Part shown: positions 27,467 through 37,648 of the stretch, piece after piece
Position numbering within the stretch: position 1 is the first letter of the stretch
Layout: every line of letters begins with the position of its first letter
Assembly: GCF_003201565.1 (NCBI RefSeq)
Contig: NZ_QJJP01000006.1
Location: forward strand, 62,001 to 126,000
DNA from: Nitrosomonas sp. Nm84
GTDB taxonomy: Bacteria > Pseudomonadota > Gammaproteobacteria > Burkholderiales > Nitrosomonadaceae
Length of the DNA stretch: 64,000 nucleotides
Reading direction: 5' to 3'
Translations under genes and position numbers: made by a program
Notes under the pieces: generated by a model
Databases searched by the model: none
Seen by the model: only the letters and a program-made list of their open reading frames with translations
What the model was told of the DNA's origin: nothing

Positions 27467-27547
27467 TTAGCAAGCCGTTGAAAAAACATTTGAGTCTGTC
27501 TTTAGCACCATAGCGGCAACGCAGATAGTTTTTCAGCAGCCTGTTAG
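27467..27547. repeat. interspersed palindromic element, copy D (internal deletion)
   Basis: 81 bp. Both termini are recognisable (TTAGCAAGCCGTTGAAAAAAC and GTTTTTCAGCAGCCTGTTAG), and the right half GCGGCAACGCAGATAG matches copy E, but the central 65 bp are missing. It sits just upstream of the FKBP gene, so its right end may be within the FKBP promoter or leader. Confidence 0.75.
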
Positions 27548-27583
27548 AATGAACCGATTTTAATTTTTTCTCTAGAGGATGCT

Positions 27584-28048
27584 ATGTCTAATATAAAAAA
27601 CCTACTCCATTTAAGTATCATTCTATTAGCCTTGATCATGTTGCCCCAGGCAGCATTTGCCTACAAAGAACATGCAGCGACTGATGGTCCGCAGTTTCAG
27701 AAAATTGATGCCAAGGTAGGCAGCGGAGAAGAGGCCGAAGTAGGAAAAACCGTGAATGTTCACTACACCGGCTGGTTGTACGACGAAAACGCGCCGGATA
27801 AAAAAGGCAAGAAATTTGACAGCTCTCTTGATCGTAAAGAGCATTTCTCATTCATGCTGGGCGCAGGGCGCGTAATCAAAGGTTGGGATCAGGGTGTCAC
27901 TGGCATGAAAGTAGGCGGGCAACGCACACTGATCATCCCACCATCCATGGCGTATGGCGCACGCGGCGCAGGCAATATTATTCCGCCGAATGCAACTTTG
28001 ATTTTTGATGTTGAATTGGTCAGCCTCAAAGCAGGCTCGCACTATTAA
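27584..28048 (+). CDS. FKBP-type peptidyl-prolyl isomerase, periplasmic
   Basis: The 154-residue precursor has a signal peptide ending near PQAAFA (residue 26) and one FKBP domain (about 45-150) with VNVHYTGWLYD, FDSSLDR, GRVIKGWDQGVTGMKVGGQR and IPPSMAYG, so the active-site residues are intact. It should speed proline isomerisation during folding of exported proteins. Monocistronic. Confidence 0.92.
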   Translation: MSNIKNLLHLSIILLALIMLPQAAFAYKEHAATDGPQFQKIDAKVGSGEEAEVGKTVNVHYTGWLYDENAPDKKGKKFDSSLDRKEHFSFMLGAGRVIKGWDQGVTGMKVGGQRTLIIPPSMAYGARGAGNIIPPNATLIFDVELVSLKAGSHY

Positions 28049-28187
28049 CAGTGCCGTTAAATAGATTGCTTTTTTGTAGTTCTTGAATAACGCAATCTGC
28101 CTATCGGAAGACTAATTACCCAGTATCATATGATTATGATGTTCTAGCATCCCATTAACCTGATGTAGACAATAAAAGGGCGCTACT

Positions 28188-31100
28188 ATGACTTCGACCG
28201 TACAGCCACGTGTTACCCGATATAAACGACTAAGTATCAGTCTCGGCATAGTAGTCGCTCTGATTGCGCTGTTGGTGGCGCTGAGTTACTTCTGGTTACC
28301 CGGTTATGCAAAATCTCAACTTGAGACGCGCTTGTCAGAGCTGTTGCAACGTCCTGTCAGCGTGGCATCCATTGAAATCAAGCTGCATACGCTTGAGCTG
28401 ATCATACAAGGGTTTCGGATCGATGAAAAAGCGGATGCCCGTGAAGAATCTGCAACGCTTTTTGCATTCGGCAAACTGCATGTCGATCTCAGTATTGAAT
28501 CGCTTAAGCACCGCGCACCGGTAATCACATCAGTCTCGCTAGTGGAGCCCAAGCTGCATTTGGTACGAGAAGCGGAAAACCAATTTAATATTTCCGATCT
28601 GCTGGAAAAATTCAGTCAACCGGCAGATGAAAAGGACGAAGATCCTGGTGATGCGCAATTCTCCATCAGCAATATCACGATCCAAGGTGGTCATTTTGAG
28701 TTTGTTGATCGTCACATGAAGACCGACCATAAAATCACCGAAATCAATCTGGGCATTCCAGTCGTTGCCAACTTCAAAAGCACGCTCACCAATTGGATAG
28801 AGCCGCACTTTAGCGCAAAAATTAACGGATCGCCCTTGTCACTGGATGGTAAATTGCGCGCTTTTACTGAGAGCCAGGAAGCGACATTGACATTAAAACT
28901 AAGTGAATTTGATTTAACCGAGATCGATCGATACGCGCCCTTACCTAAAGGCATTAAGCTGTTATCAGGTCTTTACGACAGCGAACTGCTGGTCACTTTT
29001 GTCCAAGCACCTGATAAAGCGCCCGATATTACCCTGACCGGCACCACCACATTGCGGCAATTGGCAGTAAAAAACAGTGCCGTAGAGGTACCTTACCAAG
29101 CTCGTTTGAAGCAATTGGCGATTGCTCTGACGCAAGTTGATTTGACCGGCAAAAAACCATCACAAGTCAAACTGCATATCGATCAAATTGCACTAACACG
29201 CGAAGGTGAAAAAGAACCCGCATTGTCACTCGCCCAATTGGACATCGACGCAATCACGGTGAATACAACATCCCGGCAGATTGCATTGGGAGAAATTACA
29301 CTGGATCGACTGAAAACCACTTTGCGTCGAGATACCAGCGGTACAATCGATTTAACCCGATTGTTCAATTCCTCAGACGAACAAGCTGAACCTAAACCGC
29401 AAGTCCAGGTGCAGACCAAAGCTAAAGCTCAGCCTAAAATCCAGGCACGCATTCCGCTGCCAGCCAGAAAACCTGCTTACCCTGCCACTGAAATCAAGAT
29501 AGCTGAAAAACAAACGGAACCAACGAAACCGCGCGAGCCCCAACGCGTGAACAAGGAAAAGCCATCCAGCCCGGATGCACCTTGGACTACGCAAATCAAG
29601 CGCATAAAACTCAAAGCAGCTAAGCTGCAATATGAAGATCTGACGCTGACGAAAGCTGCGCCGATGGTGGTGGATCCGTTGGATCTGGCCGTCGATAATA
29701 TTGACCTCAGCGGTGTCAAACCGTTGAATCTGGCACTACAAGCACAAGTCAATCAGCGCGGCAAACTCAAAGTCGATGGTTCGCTGGCATGGGCACCCCT
29801 TGCCACTGATTTAACTCTGAATCTCGATTCGGTCGATGTAGTGTCGTTACAGGGCTGGGCTGGCGATAAGCTGGCTGCGATGCTGACCAGTGGTGATATT
29901 TCCTTTGACGGCAAGATCCAAGCGAATGGCGAACCATTGAAAATTGCCGTGAATGGCAATGGCAAGCTAGGAAACTTCAATGTATTCGATCCCCAAAGCG
30001 CACAGGATCTGCTGCGCTGGAAAAAACTGGATATTAGCAACCTGAACTTTGTCAATGAACCGCTGCGCGTTGATATCAAAACCATCGGTCTGAGCGATTT
30101 CTTTGCACGCGTGATGATACTGCCGGATGGCAACTTCAATCTCAAGCAAATCGTTCGGCAAGATGTTCCCTTGGAACCTCAGGCCACTGCTGCCAGCGTC
30201 GCACCTGCAACGACCCAACAACCCGTACAGGCAAAAAAAGATACGCCCGTTCATATCGATAAAATCATCCTGCAGCAAGGCAACATCAATTTCAGCGACC
30301 AATTCATCAAACCGAATTATCGTGCCAATTTGACAGGACTTGCCGGACAGATTGGCCCGCTTCATCCCGGCAAACAGGGAAAAATTGATATCCGTGGCAT
30401 GGTTGCTAAAACAGCACCTCTGGAAATTCGTGGTACGACCGATCCATTCAGTTCCGAGCTGGCGCTTGATCTTGTTGCCAAGGTTAAAAATATTGACCTG
30501 CCGCCATTTAGCCCTTACTCAGTGAAATATATCGGCTATGAAATAGAAAAAGGCAAATTATCCGCGGATGTGAACTATCAGATCGACAAAGGTGTTTTAT
30601 CCGGCAACAATAAAATATTTTTGGATCAATTTACGCTGGGCGAGAAAGTCGAAAGTGAAGATGCAGTATCACTACCGCTCAGCCTGGCAATTTCGATTCT
30701 CAAGAATCGCCGTGGAGAAATTGATATTCACTTGCCGATCAAGGGCTCTCTCGATGATCCTCAATTCAGTCTTTCTGATATCATTTTCACCGCACTGACA
30801 AACCTGATTACTAAAGCAATCACATCACCATTTGCATTACTGGGTTCCGTGTTGGAGGGTGGGGAGGAATTATCGGAGATTACTTTTACGCCGGGTTTTG
30901 CGGATATCGATGCCGATGCAGCAAAGCGTTTGGAAGCCCTAGCGAAAATATTAAATGACCGTCCGTCTCTCAACCTGGAAATTTCCGGCCATGTTGACCC
31001 CGCACAGGATCTTGAAGGACTCAAGGTAGCTATGCTGCAGGACAAAGTCAAAGCGCAAAAGCTTGCCGAACAAACTAAAGCAGACATCGCCAGTACCGAC

Positions 31101-31424
31101 CTAGCGGACGTGACACTCACTCCGGAAGAATATAGCAAGTATCTTGAAGTCGCTTACAAAAAAGAAACCTTCGAAAAACCCAAAAATGCGATAGGTTTCG
31201 CTAAAAGCTTACCGAGTGCCGAAATGGAGCAACTCATACTCACCAATACGCAAGTCAACGACGATGATCTGGCGATACTGGCAGAGCGCCGCGCCAATAC
31301 CGCGCTCAATTGGCTGATCGAAAACGGCAAAATTTCCGATGAACGGGTTTTTGTAGTAGGTGCGCACGAAAACAAAGAAGACGAGCAGAAGAATGGGAAT
31401 CGAGCGGAATTTGTGTTGAAATGA
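28188..31424 (+). CDS. large DUF748/AsmA-like envelope protein with OmpA-like tail
   Basis: The 1078-residue protein has one N-terminal membrane anchor (about 17-38) followed by long repetitive beta-rich sequence typical of DUF748/AsmA-like proteins (VSVASIEIKLHTLELIIQGF, repeated LDGKL and SGDISFDGKI units). A Pro/Lys/Gln-rich linker lies near 400-465. The C-terminal 180 residues include FTPGFADIDADAAKRLEAL and LEISGHVD, resembling OmpA-like peptidoglycan-binding domains with a long insertion. Such repeating-beta-groove proteins are thought to move lipids or support outer-membrane biogenesis across the periplasm. Single gene. Confidence 0.85.
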   Translation: MTSTVQPRVTRYKRLSISLGIVVALIALLVALSYFWLPGYAKSQLETRLSELLQRPVSVASIEIKLHTLELIIQGFRIDEKADAREESATLFAFGKLHVDLSIESLKHRAPVITSVSLVEPKLHLVREAENQFNISDLLEKFSQPADEKDEDPGDAQFSISNITIQGGHFEFVDRHMKTDHKITEINLGIPVVANFKSTLTNWIEPHFSAKINGSPLSLDGKLRAFTESQEATLTLKLSEFDLTEIDRYAPLPKGIKLLSGLYDSELLVTFVQAPDKAPDITLTGTTTLRQLAVKNSAVEVPYQARLKQLAIALTQVDLTGKKPSQVKLHIDQIALTREGEKEPALSLAQLDIDAITVNTTSRQIALGEITLDRLKTTLRRDTSGTIDLTRLFNSSDEQAEPKPQVQVQTKAKAQPKIQARIPLPARKPAYPATEIKIAEKQTEPTKPREPQRVNKEKPSSPDAPWTTQIKRIKLKAAKLQYEDLTLTKAAPMVVDPLDLAVDNIDLSGVKPLNLALQAQVNQRGKLKVDGSLAWAPLATDLTLNLDSVDVVSLQGWAGDKLAAMLTSGDISFDGKIQANGEPLKIAVNGNGKLGNFNVFDPQSAQDLLRWKKLDISNLNFVNEPLRVDIKTIGLSDFFARVMILPDGNFNLKQIVRQDVPLEPQATAASVAPATTQQPVQAKKDTPVHIDKIILQQGNINFSDQFIKPNYRANLTGLAGQIGPLHPGKQGKIDIRGMVAKTAPLEIRGTTDPFSSELALDLVAKVKNIDLPPFSPYSVKYIGYEIEKGKLSADVNYQIDKGVLSGNNKIFLDQFTLGEKVESEDAVSLPLSLAISILKNRRGEIDIHLPIKGSLDDPQFSLSDIIFTALTNLITKAITSPFALLGSVLEGGEELSEITFTPGFADIDADAAKRLEALAKILNDRPSLNLEISGHVDPAQDLEGLKVAMLQDKVKAQKLAEQTKADIASTDLADVTLTPEEYSKYLEVAYKKETFEKPKNAIGFAKSLPSAEMEQLILTNTQVNDDDLAILAERRANTALNWLIENGKISDERVFVVGAHENKEDEQKNGNRAEFVLK

Positions 31425-31572
31425 ACGTCACTATATGTAATATCTCAGATACGTTGCAAAATGTGCAGACGCTAAGGCACTCAATTAAAATCAGTTCTTT
31501 TGTGACCGATTGGATAATGCCTGCCCGAATGCACCATCTGTCTAAATTTAATTAGATATCCCTAGGATTCTT

Positions 31573-31785
31573 ATGTTGCGCACCGCTTTTCTAACAGTTC
31601 TTTCTGGTGTGATTACTTATGTTCTCGGTCAATTAATTGTAAAGTTGCTAATTGATCCGGTTCAGGAAATGAACAAAACCATAGGTCAGATAGCTCACTC
31701 GCTAATCGAGTATGCGAATGTGATTGCCAACCCGGGAATTTCTAGCAAAGAGGTCATGCACCAAGCGTCACAACACCTGCGCTAG
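31573..31785 (+). CDS. small membrane protein, unknown
   Basis: A 70-residue frame starts MLRTAFLTVLSGVITYVLGQ, giving one N-terminal membrane helix, followed by an amphipathic segment. No family recognised. The ATG lacks a strong ribosome site. It may be real because codon structure is smooth and it fills an otherwise empty gap, but confidence is limited. Confidence 0.45.
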   Translation: MLRTAFLTVLSGVITYVLGQLIVKLLIDPVQEMNKTIGQIAHSLIEYANVIANPGISSKEVMHQASQHLR

Positions 31786-32060
31786 CTATCATCGCCGCTA
31801 CAAGCGCATCTTTTCTTATTCCTGATATGACAAAACCGCGAAAGCCTTCCATCTGCCTACCAAAGTAAAAATTCTGGCAGCATCCAGTTCGTTGATAGCT
31901 CTATCAAATAGTGTTTTTAGCACAAACGACGGCATCCATAAGCAAAATGCAAAACGAGTCGAGAACGTGTATGACTCATTGGGGACTTATTTATCTGAGG
32001 ATAACCGATGGTCCAAAGAGAATCCATAGCTAACCACTAGACTCAATCCAGAGTATAAAC
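31786..32060 (+). other. gap with a start-less open frame
   Basis: No gene can be supported. A frame running 31838-32029 stays open for 63 codons and reads like a signal peptide (KVKILAASSSLIALSNSVF) plus a short hydrophilic tail ending RWSKENP, but it has no usable ATG/GTG at its beginning. It could be a decayed exported peptide gene. Confidence 0.3.
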
Positions 32061-32090
32061 TTGCACTAATTATTCCGCACCCTCTATAAT
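32061..32090 (+). promoter_or_regulatory. sigma-70 promoter of mnmG-rsmG-parAB
   Basis: TTGCAC (32061-32066) and TATAAT (32085-32090) with an 18 bp spacer. Transcription would start near 32097, giving a leader of about 120 nt that includes the parS site. Confidence 0.6.
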
Positions 32091-32133
32091 CGCATCCTGA
32101 AATCACATCTTTTTTAGCGAACGCTGCAAAAAG

Positions 32134-32149
32134 GTTTCACGTGAAACAT
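32134..32149. promoter_or_regulatory. parS centromere site
   Basis: GGTTTCACGTGAAACA matches the nearly universal chromosomal parS sequence (TGTTTCACGTGAAACA) at 15 of 16 positions, with the core TTTCACGTGAAA intact. ParB, encoded 3.4 kb away, should load here. Its location 69 bp upstream of mnmG places the site at the head of its own partition operon. Confidence 0.92.
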
Positions 32150-32217
32150 CTCTGGTAAGAATCCTTTCTGCTATCAAGAAATTTAGTTATTCCAGTAACA
32201 TCTGAGGCTTAAACGCT

Positions 32218-34116
32218 ATGGGCAATCATACAGAATTCGAAATCATCGTCGTGGGCGGCGGGCATGCCGGGACTGAAGCGGCGCTGGCGGCGGCGCGTAT
32301 GGGGCATAAGACGCTGTTGTTGACGCACAATATCGAAACGATTGGACAGATGTCGTGCAATCCGTCGATCGGCGGTATCGGGAAAAGTCATCTGGTCAAG
32401 GAAATCGATGCATTGGGCGGTGCGATGGGATTGGCTACCGATGAGGCCGGCATTCAGTTTCGCGTTCTCAATTCGAGCAAGGGTCCTGCCGTCAGAGCGA
32501 CGCGCGCGCAAGCGGATCGAGTGCTGTATCGGCAAGCCATCCGTAAACGCATCGAAAACCAGCCAAATTTGCAGGTGATGCAGCAGGGCGTCGATGATTT
32601 GATTATCGAACAAGATCGGGTGATTGGCGTCATCACGCAACTCAATATAAAAATCTATGCACGTGCAGTGATATTGACCGTCGGTACATTCCTGGCGGGG
32701 TTGGCGCATATCGGGAAAACCAATTTCAAGGCCGGGCGGGCGGGCGATCCGCCATCGCTGACACTGGCGCAGCGATTGCGCGACATGGAGTTTCCGGCAG
32801 GGCGGTTAAAAACCGGCACACCGCCACGCATCGATGGCCGCAGCATGAATTACGCCAAACTGCAGGAGCAGCCCGGCGATCAACCGATCCCGGTGTTTTC
32901 GTTCGTGGGTGAAGGCATTCAGCATCCTGCACAAATCTCCTGTTGGATCACCAGCACCAACGAGTTAACGCATGACATCATTCGCAGTGGTTTGGTCGAT
33001 TCACCGTTGTACACCGGAAAAATTGAAGGCGTTGGCCCTCGTTATTGTCCTTCGATCGAAGATAAAGTGGTGCGTTTTTCCGCGCGGGAATCGCACCAGA
33101 TTTTTCTCGAGCCGGAGGGGCTCGGCACGCATGAAATCTATCCTAACGGCATATCGACCAGCTTGTCGTTTGAAGTACAGGTCAAGTTGATCCATTCCAT
33201 CGCAGGCCTTGAGAATGCTCATATCACGCGGCCTGGCTACGCGATCGAATATGATTATTTTGATCCGCGTAATTTGAAACGCTCGCTTGAAACCAAGACC
33301 GTCGAAAATTTGTTTTTTGCCGGACAAATCAACGGCACCACCGGTTACGAAGAAGCCGCCGCACAAGGCTTATTGGCAGGTATCAATGCCGCGCTGAAAA
33401 TTCAGGAAAAAGATGAGTGGTTGCCGCAAAGGAACGAGGCTTATTTAGGGGTTCTCGTCGATGATCTGGTGACCTCCGGCGTGACCGAACCGTATCGCAT
33501 GTTTACCAGCCGCGCAGAATATCGCTTGCAATTGCGTGAAGACAACGCCGATTTACGCTTGACTGCAATCGGTAGAAAACTTGGTTTGATCGATGATCAA
33601 CGCTGGGCTGTTTTCACCGCTAAGCAGGAAGCCATCGAGGAAGAGCAGCAACGACTCGATTCAGTGCGACTGTTTCCGAATACTTTGCCGGAACATGAAG
33701 CCGTTCGCGTGCTGGGTAAAGGCATTGAGCGGGAATATACGCTAACCGAGTTGCTGCGGCGCCCTGATGTCACTTATGCCACACTGATGACATTACCCGG
33801 CGCTGGTATACCGGTAACCCATGCACAAGTGGCTGAACAGGTTGAAATACAGGCGAAGTATCACGGCTACATTCAACGTCAGCAAGAGGAAGTGTCACGC
33901 CAGTCACAATATGAAAATACCTTGTTGCCCAAAGATATCGACTATTGCATGGTGAAAGGGCTGTCCAACGAAGTGCAGCAAAAGCTCAATCAGCACAAAC
34001 CGGAAACCATCGGTCAGGCATCCAGGATTTCCGGTGTGACGCCCGCTGCTATCTCACTATTGCTGGTGCATTTGAAGCGCGGGTTTGGGGTGAATGACAA
34101 TAAACAGCGCGCATGA
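32218..34116 (+). CDS. mnmG: tRNA uridine-5-carboxymethylaminomethyl modification enzyme MnmG (GidA)
   Basis: The 632-residue protein has the FAD loop [18 protein letters not shown], the active-site region [22 protein letters not shown], and the conserved [10 protein letters not shown] and [13 protein letters not shown] segments; length is normal. With MnmE it installs the cmnm5 group at U34 of several tRNAs. It heads mnmG-rsmG-parA-parB, an order typical for origin-proximal regions. Confidence 0.97.
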   Translation: MGNHTEFEIIVVGGGHAGTEAALAAARMGHKTLLLTHNIETIGQMSCNPSIGGIGKSHLVKEIDALGGAMGLATDEAGIQFRVLNSSKGPAVRATRAQADRVLYRQAIRKRIENQPNLQVMQQGVDDLIIEQDRVIGVITQLNIKIYARAVILTVGTFLAGLAHIGKTNFKAGRAGDPPSLTLAQRLRDMEFPAGRLKTGTPPRIDGRSMNYAKLQEQPGDQPIPVFSFVGEGIQHPAQISCWITSTNELTHDIIRSGLVDSPLYTGKIEGVGPRYCPSIEDKVVRFSARESHQIFLEPEGLGTHEIYPNGISTSLSFEVQVKLIHSIAGLENAHITRPGYAIEYDYFDPRNLKRSLETKTVENLFFAGQINGTTGYEEAAAQGLLAGINAALKIQEKDEWLPQRNEAYLGVLVDDLVTSGVTEPYRMFTSRAEYRLQLREDNADLRLTAIGRKLGLIDDQRWAVFTAKQEAIEEEQQRLDSVRLFPNTLPEHEAVRVLGKGIEREYTLTELLRRPDVTYATLMTLPGAGIPVTHAQVAEQVEIQAKYHGYIQRQQEEVSRQSQYENTLLPKDIDYCMVKGLSNEVQQKLNQHKPETIGQASRISGVTPAAISLLLVHLKRGFGVNDNKQRA

Positions 34117-34787
34117 GCCTGTTACAAGAGATTACGCAGGGCTTAGAAGCGCTGGATTATGATTTTGGTGCGCAGGAAAAACTGCTTCCCGGATTGATCG
34201 AGCGCTATGTATTGCTCATTGAGAAGTGGAACAAAATACATAACCTGACCGCAATCCGCAACCCGCACGACATGCTCTATCAACATATCATGGACAGTCT
34301 GGCCGTGCTGCCTTATATTGGTGGTCCGCAAATCATCGATGTTGGCAGTGGCGCGGGGTTGCCGGGTATTCCGATTGCACTGGCAAGGCCGGATTGGCAA
34401 GTGTCGCTGGTTGAAAGCAATCAGAAAAAAGCGGCGTTTTTACAGCAGGTCAAAATTGAACTGGCGCTGCACAACGTTGATGTCATGGCGCAGCGTATTG
34501 AGGATATCCGCGCGGATAAAACAGTGGATACCGTTATTACGCGCGCCTTTTCCGAGTTGGGTGAATTCATGGCGTTAACCCGGCAGTGGGCTACGAAAGA
34601 AAATGCCGATTGCCGCTGGGTTGCGATGAAAGCGAATTGCTCCGACAACGAGCGCAAGCAAGTACGTAATCCCTTTTTTATTGAGAAGATCGTGACACTA
34701 ACCGTACCCGGATTGGATGCAGATCGGCAATTGATCATTACGAAGAACGCCATACAGGGTGCCCAAATGCAGGAGCTAAGCCCATGA
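34113..34787 (+). CDS. rsmG: 16S rRNA (guanine527-N7)-methyltransferase
   Basis: The 224-residue protein shows the SAM-binding motif [17 protein letters not shown] and the upstream [13 protein letters not shown] segment typical for RsmG/GidB. Its ATG overlaps the mnmG stop (ATGA) and its stop overlaps the parA start, so translation is coupled along the operon. Confidence 0.96.
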   Translation: MSLLQEITQGLEALDYDFGAQEKLLPGLIERYVLLIEKWNKIHNLTAIRNPHDMLYQHIMDSLAVLPYIGGPQIIDVGSGAGLPGIPIALARPDWQVSLVESNQKKAAFLQQVKIELALHNVDVMAQRIEDIRADKTVDTVITRAFSELGEFMALTRQWATKENADCRWVAMKANCSDNERKQVRNPFFIEKIVTLTVPGLDADRQLIITKNAIQGAQMQELSP

Positions 34788-35542
34788 CCAAAATTCTAGC
34801 CATCACCAATCAAAAAGGCGGGGTTGGCAAAACCACCACCAGCGTCAACCTGGCCGCAAGCTTGGCGGTATCGGGAAAACGCGTGTTATTGGTCGATCTT
34901 GATCCGCAAGCCAACGCCACGATGGGCAGCGGCACTAACAAACAAACCGTTAAAACCACGGTGTATCATGTCCTGCTGGGCGACGCTGCGATCCAGGCAG
35001 CGCGCGTAACCAGCACACAAGGCAAGTATGATTTGATCCCCGCCAACCGGGATTTGGCCGGTGCCGAAGTGGAAATGGTCGATTTTTCGCAGCGGGAAAC
35101 GCGCCTTAAATCTGCGCTCGAAACGATCGAACACGACTATGATTATATTCTGATCGATTGCCCGCCTGCATTAAATCTATTGACACTCAACGGCTTATGC
35201 GCTGCACATGCAGTAATGATCCCAATGCAATGCGAATATTATGCATTGGAGGGACTGAGCGATCTGGTCAACACCATTAAGCGTGTGCGCACCAATTTTA
35301 ATCCCGTGCTGAGGATTGAGGGCCTGCTGCGTACCATGTTCGATCCGCGCAGTATCCTGGCGCAGCAGGTTTCTGAGCAATTACAGAAACACTTTGGCGA
35401 TAAAGTCTATCGCACCGTGATTCCACGCAATGTACGCCTGGCGGAAGCGCCCGGCTTCGGTCTGCCGGTTCTGTATCATGATGAGCAATCAAAAGGCGCG
35501 CAAGCCTATCTTGAGCTTGCCAGAGAAATACTGAATGCCTGA
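34784..35542 (+). CDS. parA: chromosome-partitioning ATPase ParA (Soj)
   Basis: The 252-residue protein starts with the deviant Walker A NQKGGVGKTTTSVNLA and has the Walker B region YDYILIDCPPALNLLT. No N-terminal DNA-binding extension, so it is the chromosomal type. It forms ATP-dependent nucleoid gradients that segregate ParB-parS complexes. Confidence 0.96.
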   Translation: MTKILAITNQKGGVGKTTTSVNLAASLAVSGKRVLLVDLDPQANATMGSGTNKQTVKTTVYHVLLGDAAIQAARVTSTQGKYDLIPANRDLAGAEVEMVDFSQRETRLKSALETIEHDYDYILIDCPPALNLLTLNGLCAAHAVMIPMQCEYYALEGLSDLVNTIKRVRTNFNPVLRIEGLLRTMFDPRSILAQQVSEQLQKHFGDKVYRTVIPRNVRLAEAPGFGLPVLYHDEQSKGAQAYLELAREILNA

Positions 35543-35584
35543 GTTATCAATGACCTGGATACGTAAAATTAAGGAATCGACACG

Positions 35585-36424
35585 ATGGTAAAACAAAAAG
35601 GACTGGGAAGAGGCTTGGATGCGTTATTGTCTGGCGATGACAGCGCTGCTATTGCGGAGGAATCATTGCAAAGCCTTGAAATCTCGAGACTACAGCCCGG
35701 TAAATACCAGCCCAGAACCAATATGGATCAGGTAGCTTTGGCAGAGTTGGCGGAATCCATCAAGGCGCAAGGCGTCATGCAGCCGATTCTGGTGCGTCCC
35801 ATCAATGCGGATCAGTATGAAATCATCGCCGGAGAACGCAGATGGCGCGCAGCGCAACTGGCCGGGCTCGCCGAAGTACCCGCGCTGATACGCAAAGTCG
35901 CTGATGAATCGGCGCTCGCCATGTCGCTGATCGAAAATATCCAACGTGAAAACTTGAATCCGCTGGAAGAAGCCATGGGTATCCAGCGTCTGATCAATGA
36001 GTTTGGCATGACGCACCAAACGGCAGGGGAAGCGCTGGGCAATTCACGCAGCACCATTTCCAATTTGCTGCGCCTGCTTAATTTGTCTACGCCGGTGCAG
36101 GATTTGATGATGCAAGGTAAAATTGATATGGGACATGGACGTGCCCTGCTGACACTGGCACCTGCGCAACAAATTAAAATTGCCAACGTGATCGTGCAAA
36201 GGCAGCTTTCGGTACGCGAGACGGAAAAACTCGTCAACCAGATCGAACACCCAGTGCCTAAAAAGGTGAGAAAAACCGACAGAGATTTAATGCGATTGCA
36301 GGAAGATGTATCGGAGCGGCTTGGCGCGCAGGTTGCCATCAAGCCAAAGAAAAACGGCCAGGGTAATATTGTGATTCACTATACCAGTCTGGATCAGTTG
36401 GATGATATTCTTGGTAAATTGTAG
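35585..36424 (+). CDS. parB: chromosome-partitioning CTPase/DNA-binding protein ParB
   Basis: The 279-residue protein has the N-terminal ParA-interacting stretch (KGLGRGLDALL), the CTP-binding box GERRWRAAQLAG, the helix-turn-helix around TAGEALGNSRSTISNLLRLL and a C-terminal dimerisation tail. It binds parS, which is found at 32134-32149. AAGGA ribosome site upstream. Confidence 0.96.
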   Translation: MVKQKGLGRGLDALLSGDDSAAIAEESLQSLEISRLQPGKYQPRTNMDQVALAELAESIKAQGVMQPILVRPINADQYEIIAGERRWRAAQLAGLAEVPALIRKVADESALAMSLIENIQRENLNPLEEAMGIQRLINEFGMTHQTAGEALGNSRSTISNLLRLLNLSTPVQDLMMQGKIDMGHGRALLTLAPAQQIKIANVIVQRQLSVRETEKLVNQIEHPVPKKVRKTDRDLMRLQEDVSERLGAQVAIKPKKNGQGNIVIHYTSLDQLDDILGKL

Positions 36425-36474
36425 ATAGGCTATCAATATCCCATCGACGTCAATTGGATTGAATAAGGAAAATT

Positions 36475-36657
36475 ATGGATGCAAGATTGTTAGATATTCT
36501 GGTGTGCCCTTTGTGTAAAGGACCTCTTATTTACAAAAAAGAAAACAAGGAATTGATTTGCAAACCCGATCGACTGGCATTTGCGATCAAAGACGGAATT
36601 CCCGTCATGCTTGCAGAAGAAGCGCGCAGAATACCCGATGCCGTTGAAATTAAATAA
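36475..36657 (+). CDS. Trm112-family zinc-ribbon protein (YcaR-like)
   Basis: The 60-residue protein reads [16 protein letters not shown] then [21 protein letters not shown], the Trm112/UPF0434 pattern. Two N-terminal cysteines (CPLC) and one in ELIC are seen. Family members activate methyltransferases; the bacterial role is unclear. It follows parB by 50 bp. Confidence 0.88.
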   Translation: MDARLLDILVCPLCKGPLIYKKENKELICKPDRLAFAIKDGIPVMLAEEARRIPDAVEIK

Positions 36658-36670
36658 CACCGAAAACACG

Positions 36671-37648
36671 ATGAATACAGGTATTCAATTAGAACCCCGA
36701 GTGGCGACTGTTCTAGGCGCACTGATCGCGGATTCCGCTGCATTGGGACTGCACTGGCTGTATGACCCCGCGCGCGTTGCACAGATCGAAAAAACCAAAG
36801 GGCTGGTTTTTCTGCCATCGGATGCCAATGATTATGTAGAAACCAAAGGCTATTTCGCGCATGGCGGCAAAACAGCGGGCGACTCATCCGGATATGGCGA
36901 GTTATGCCTGTTGATGTTGCGGCATTTTGCCCAGCACGCCCAATTTGATCGTGTTGCGTACCAGACAGAATATCGAGGTTATTTTGGCCCAGGTGGATCG
37001 TACGTCGGTTATGTCGACTCCCCTACCCGCTTAACATTACAAACACTGCTACCGCTCAAACCGGAAGAATTCCCGGAAAACTCGGGTGCTGATGACGACC
37101 AATTTGCCGCGCTGGCAACATTGCCGGCTGTGGTAGCGGCGCATACCGGGTCGCAAGACGCACTGAAAACTGAAATCGAACGCATTGTGCGCATCACCAA
37201 CAATAATGACACCGCAGTTGCAGCGGCGCAGTATGCCGGTTGCGTTTTGTTTGAAGTGTTGAACGGAAAATCCATTATTCAGGCACTCACTGCTGCATTG
37301 CCGCACGCCGGGGAGAAACTGAAGCCGCTGGTGGAAGAAGCCATGCAAACGAAAACACTCGATAGCGCTGCGATCGCCAAGCGCTTCGGCACTGCATGCC
37401 ATGTATTGGAGGGACTGCCGATCATCGTACATATCGCGCAGCACGCACCCAATTATCGCACTGCCATCGAAGAAAATATCCGCATCGGCGGTGATAGTTG
37501 CGGACGCAGCATCATGCTCGGCGCCATTATGGCGGCTTACGCGACGCAACAAGCTAAGCACGTTTCTTCCATTCCACTTGAATGGGTTGCTCGTTACCGC
37601 AAGCTGTCAATCGCAGCAGATGCTTGTGAGCGGCTTTCGCGTCAGTAG
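36671..37648 (+). CDS. ADP-ribosylglycohydrolase family protein
   Basis: Starting at ATG 36671 gives 325 residues; an earlier in-frame ATG at 36638 would overlap the Trm112-like gene. The opening VLGALIADSAALGLHWLYDP and the closing GGDSCGRSIMLGAIMAA match the ADP-ribosylglycohydrolase fold, whose dinuclear Mg site is formed by these Asp residues. In the classical enzymes the first motif reads GxxxGDALG; here it is ALIADSAALG, so activity on ADP-ribosyl groups is probable but not certain. It is 13 bp from the Trm112-like stop. Confidence 0.82.
   Translation: MNTGIQLEPRVATVLGALIADSAALGLHWLYDPARVAQIEKTKGLVFLPSDANDYVETKGYFAHGGKTAGDSSGYGELCLLMLRHFAQHAQFDRVAYQTEYRGYFGPGGSYVGYVDSPTRLTLQTLLPLKPEEFPENSGADDDQFAALATLPAVVAAHTGSQDALKTEIERIVRITNNNDTAVAAAQYAGCVLFEVLNGKSIIQALTAALPHAGEKLKPLVEEAMQTKTLDSAAIAKRFGTACHVLEGLPIIVHIAQHAPNYRTAIEENIRIGGDSCGRSIMLGAIMAAYATQQAKHVSSIPLEWVARYRKLSIAADACERLSRQ

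Noticed and set aside
31786-32217. Chromosome replication origin
   Set aside because: mnmG and parS suggest proximity, but no dnaA gene, no cluster of DnaA boxes and no AT-rich unwinding repeats are visible in the interval.
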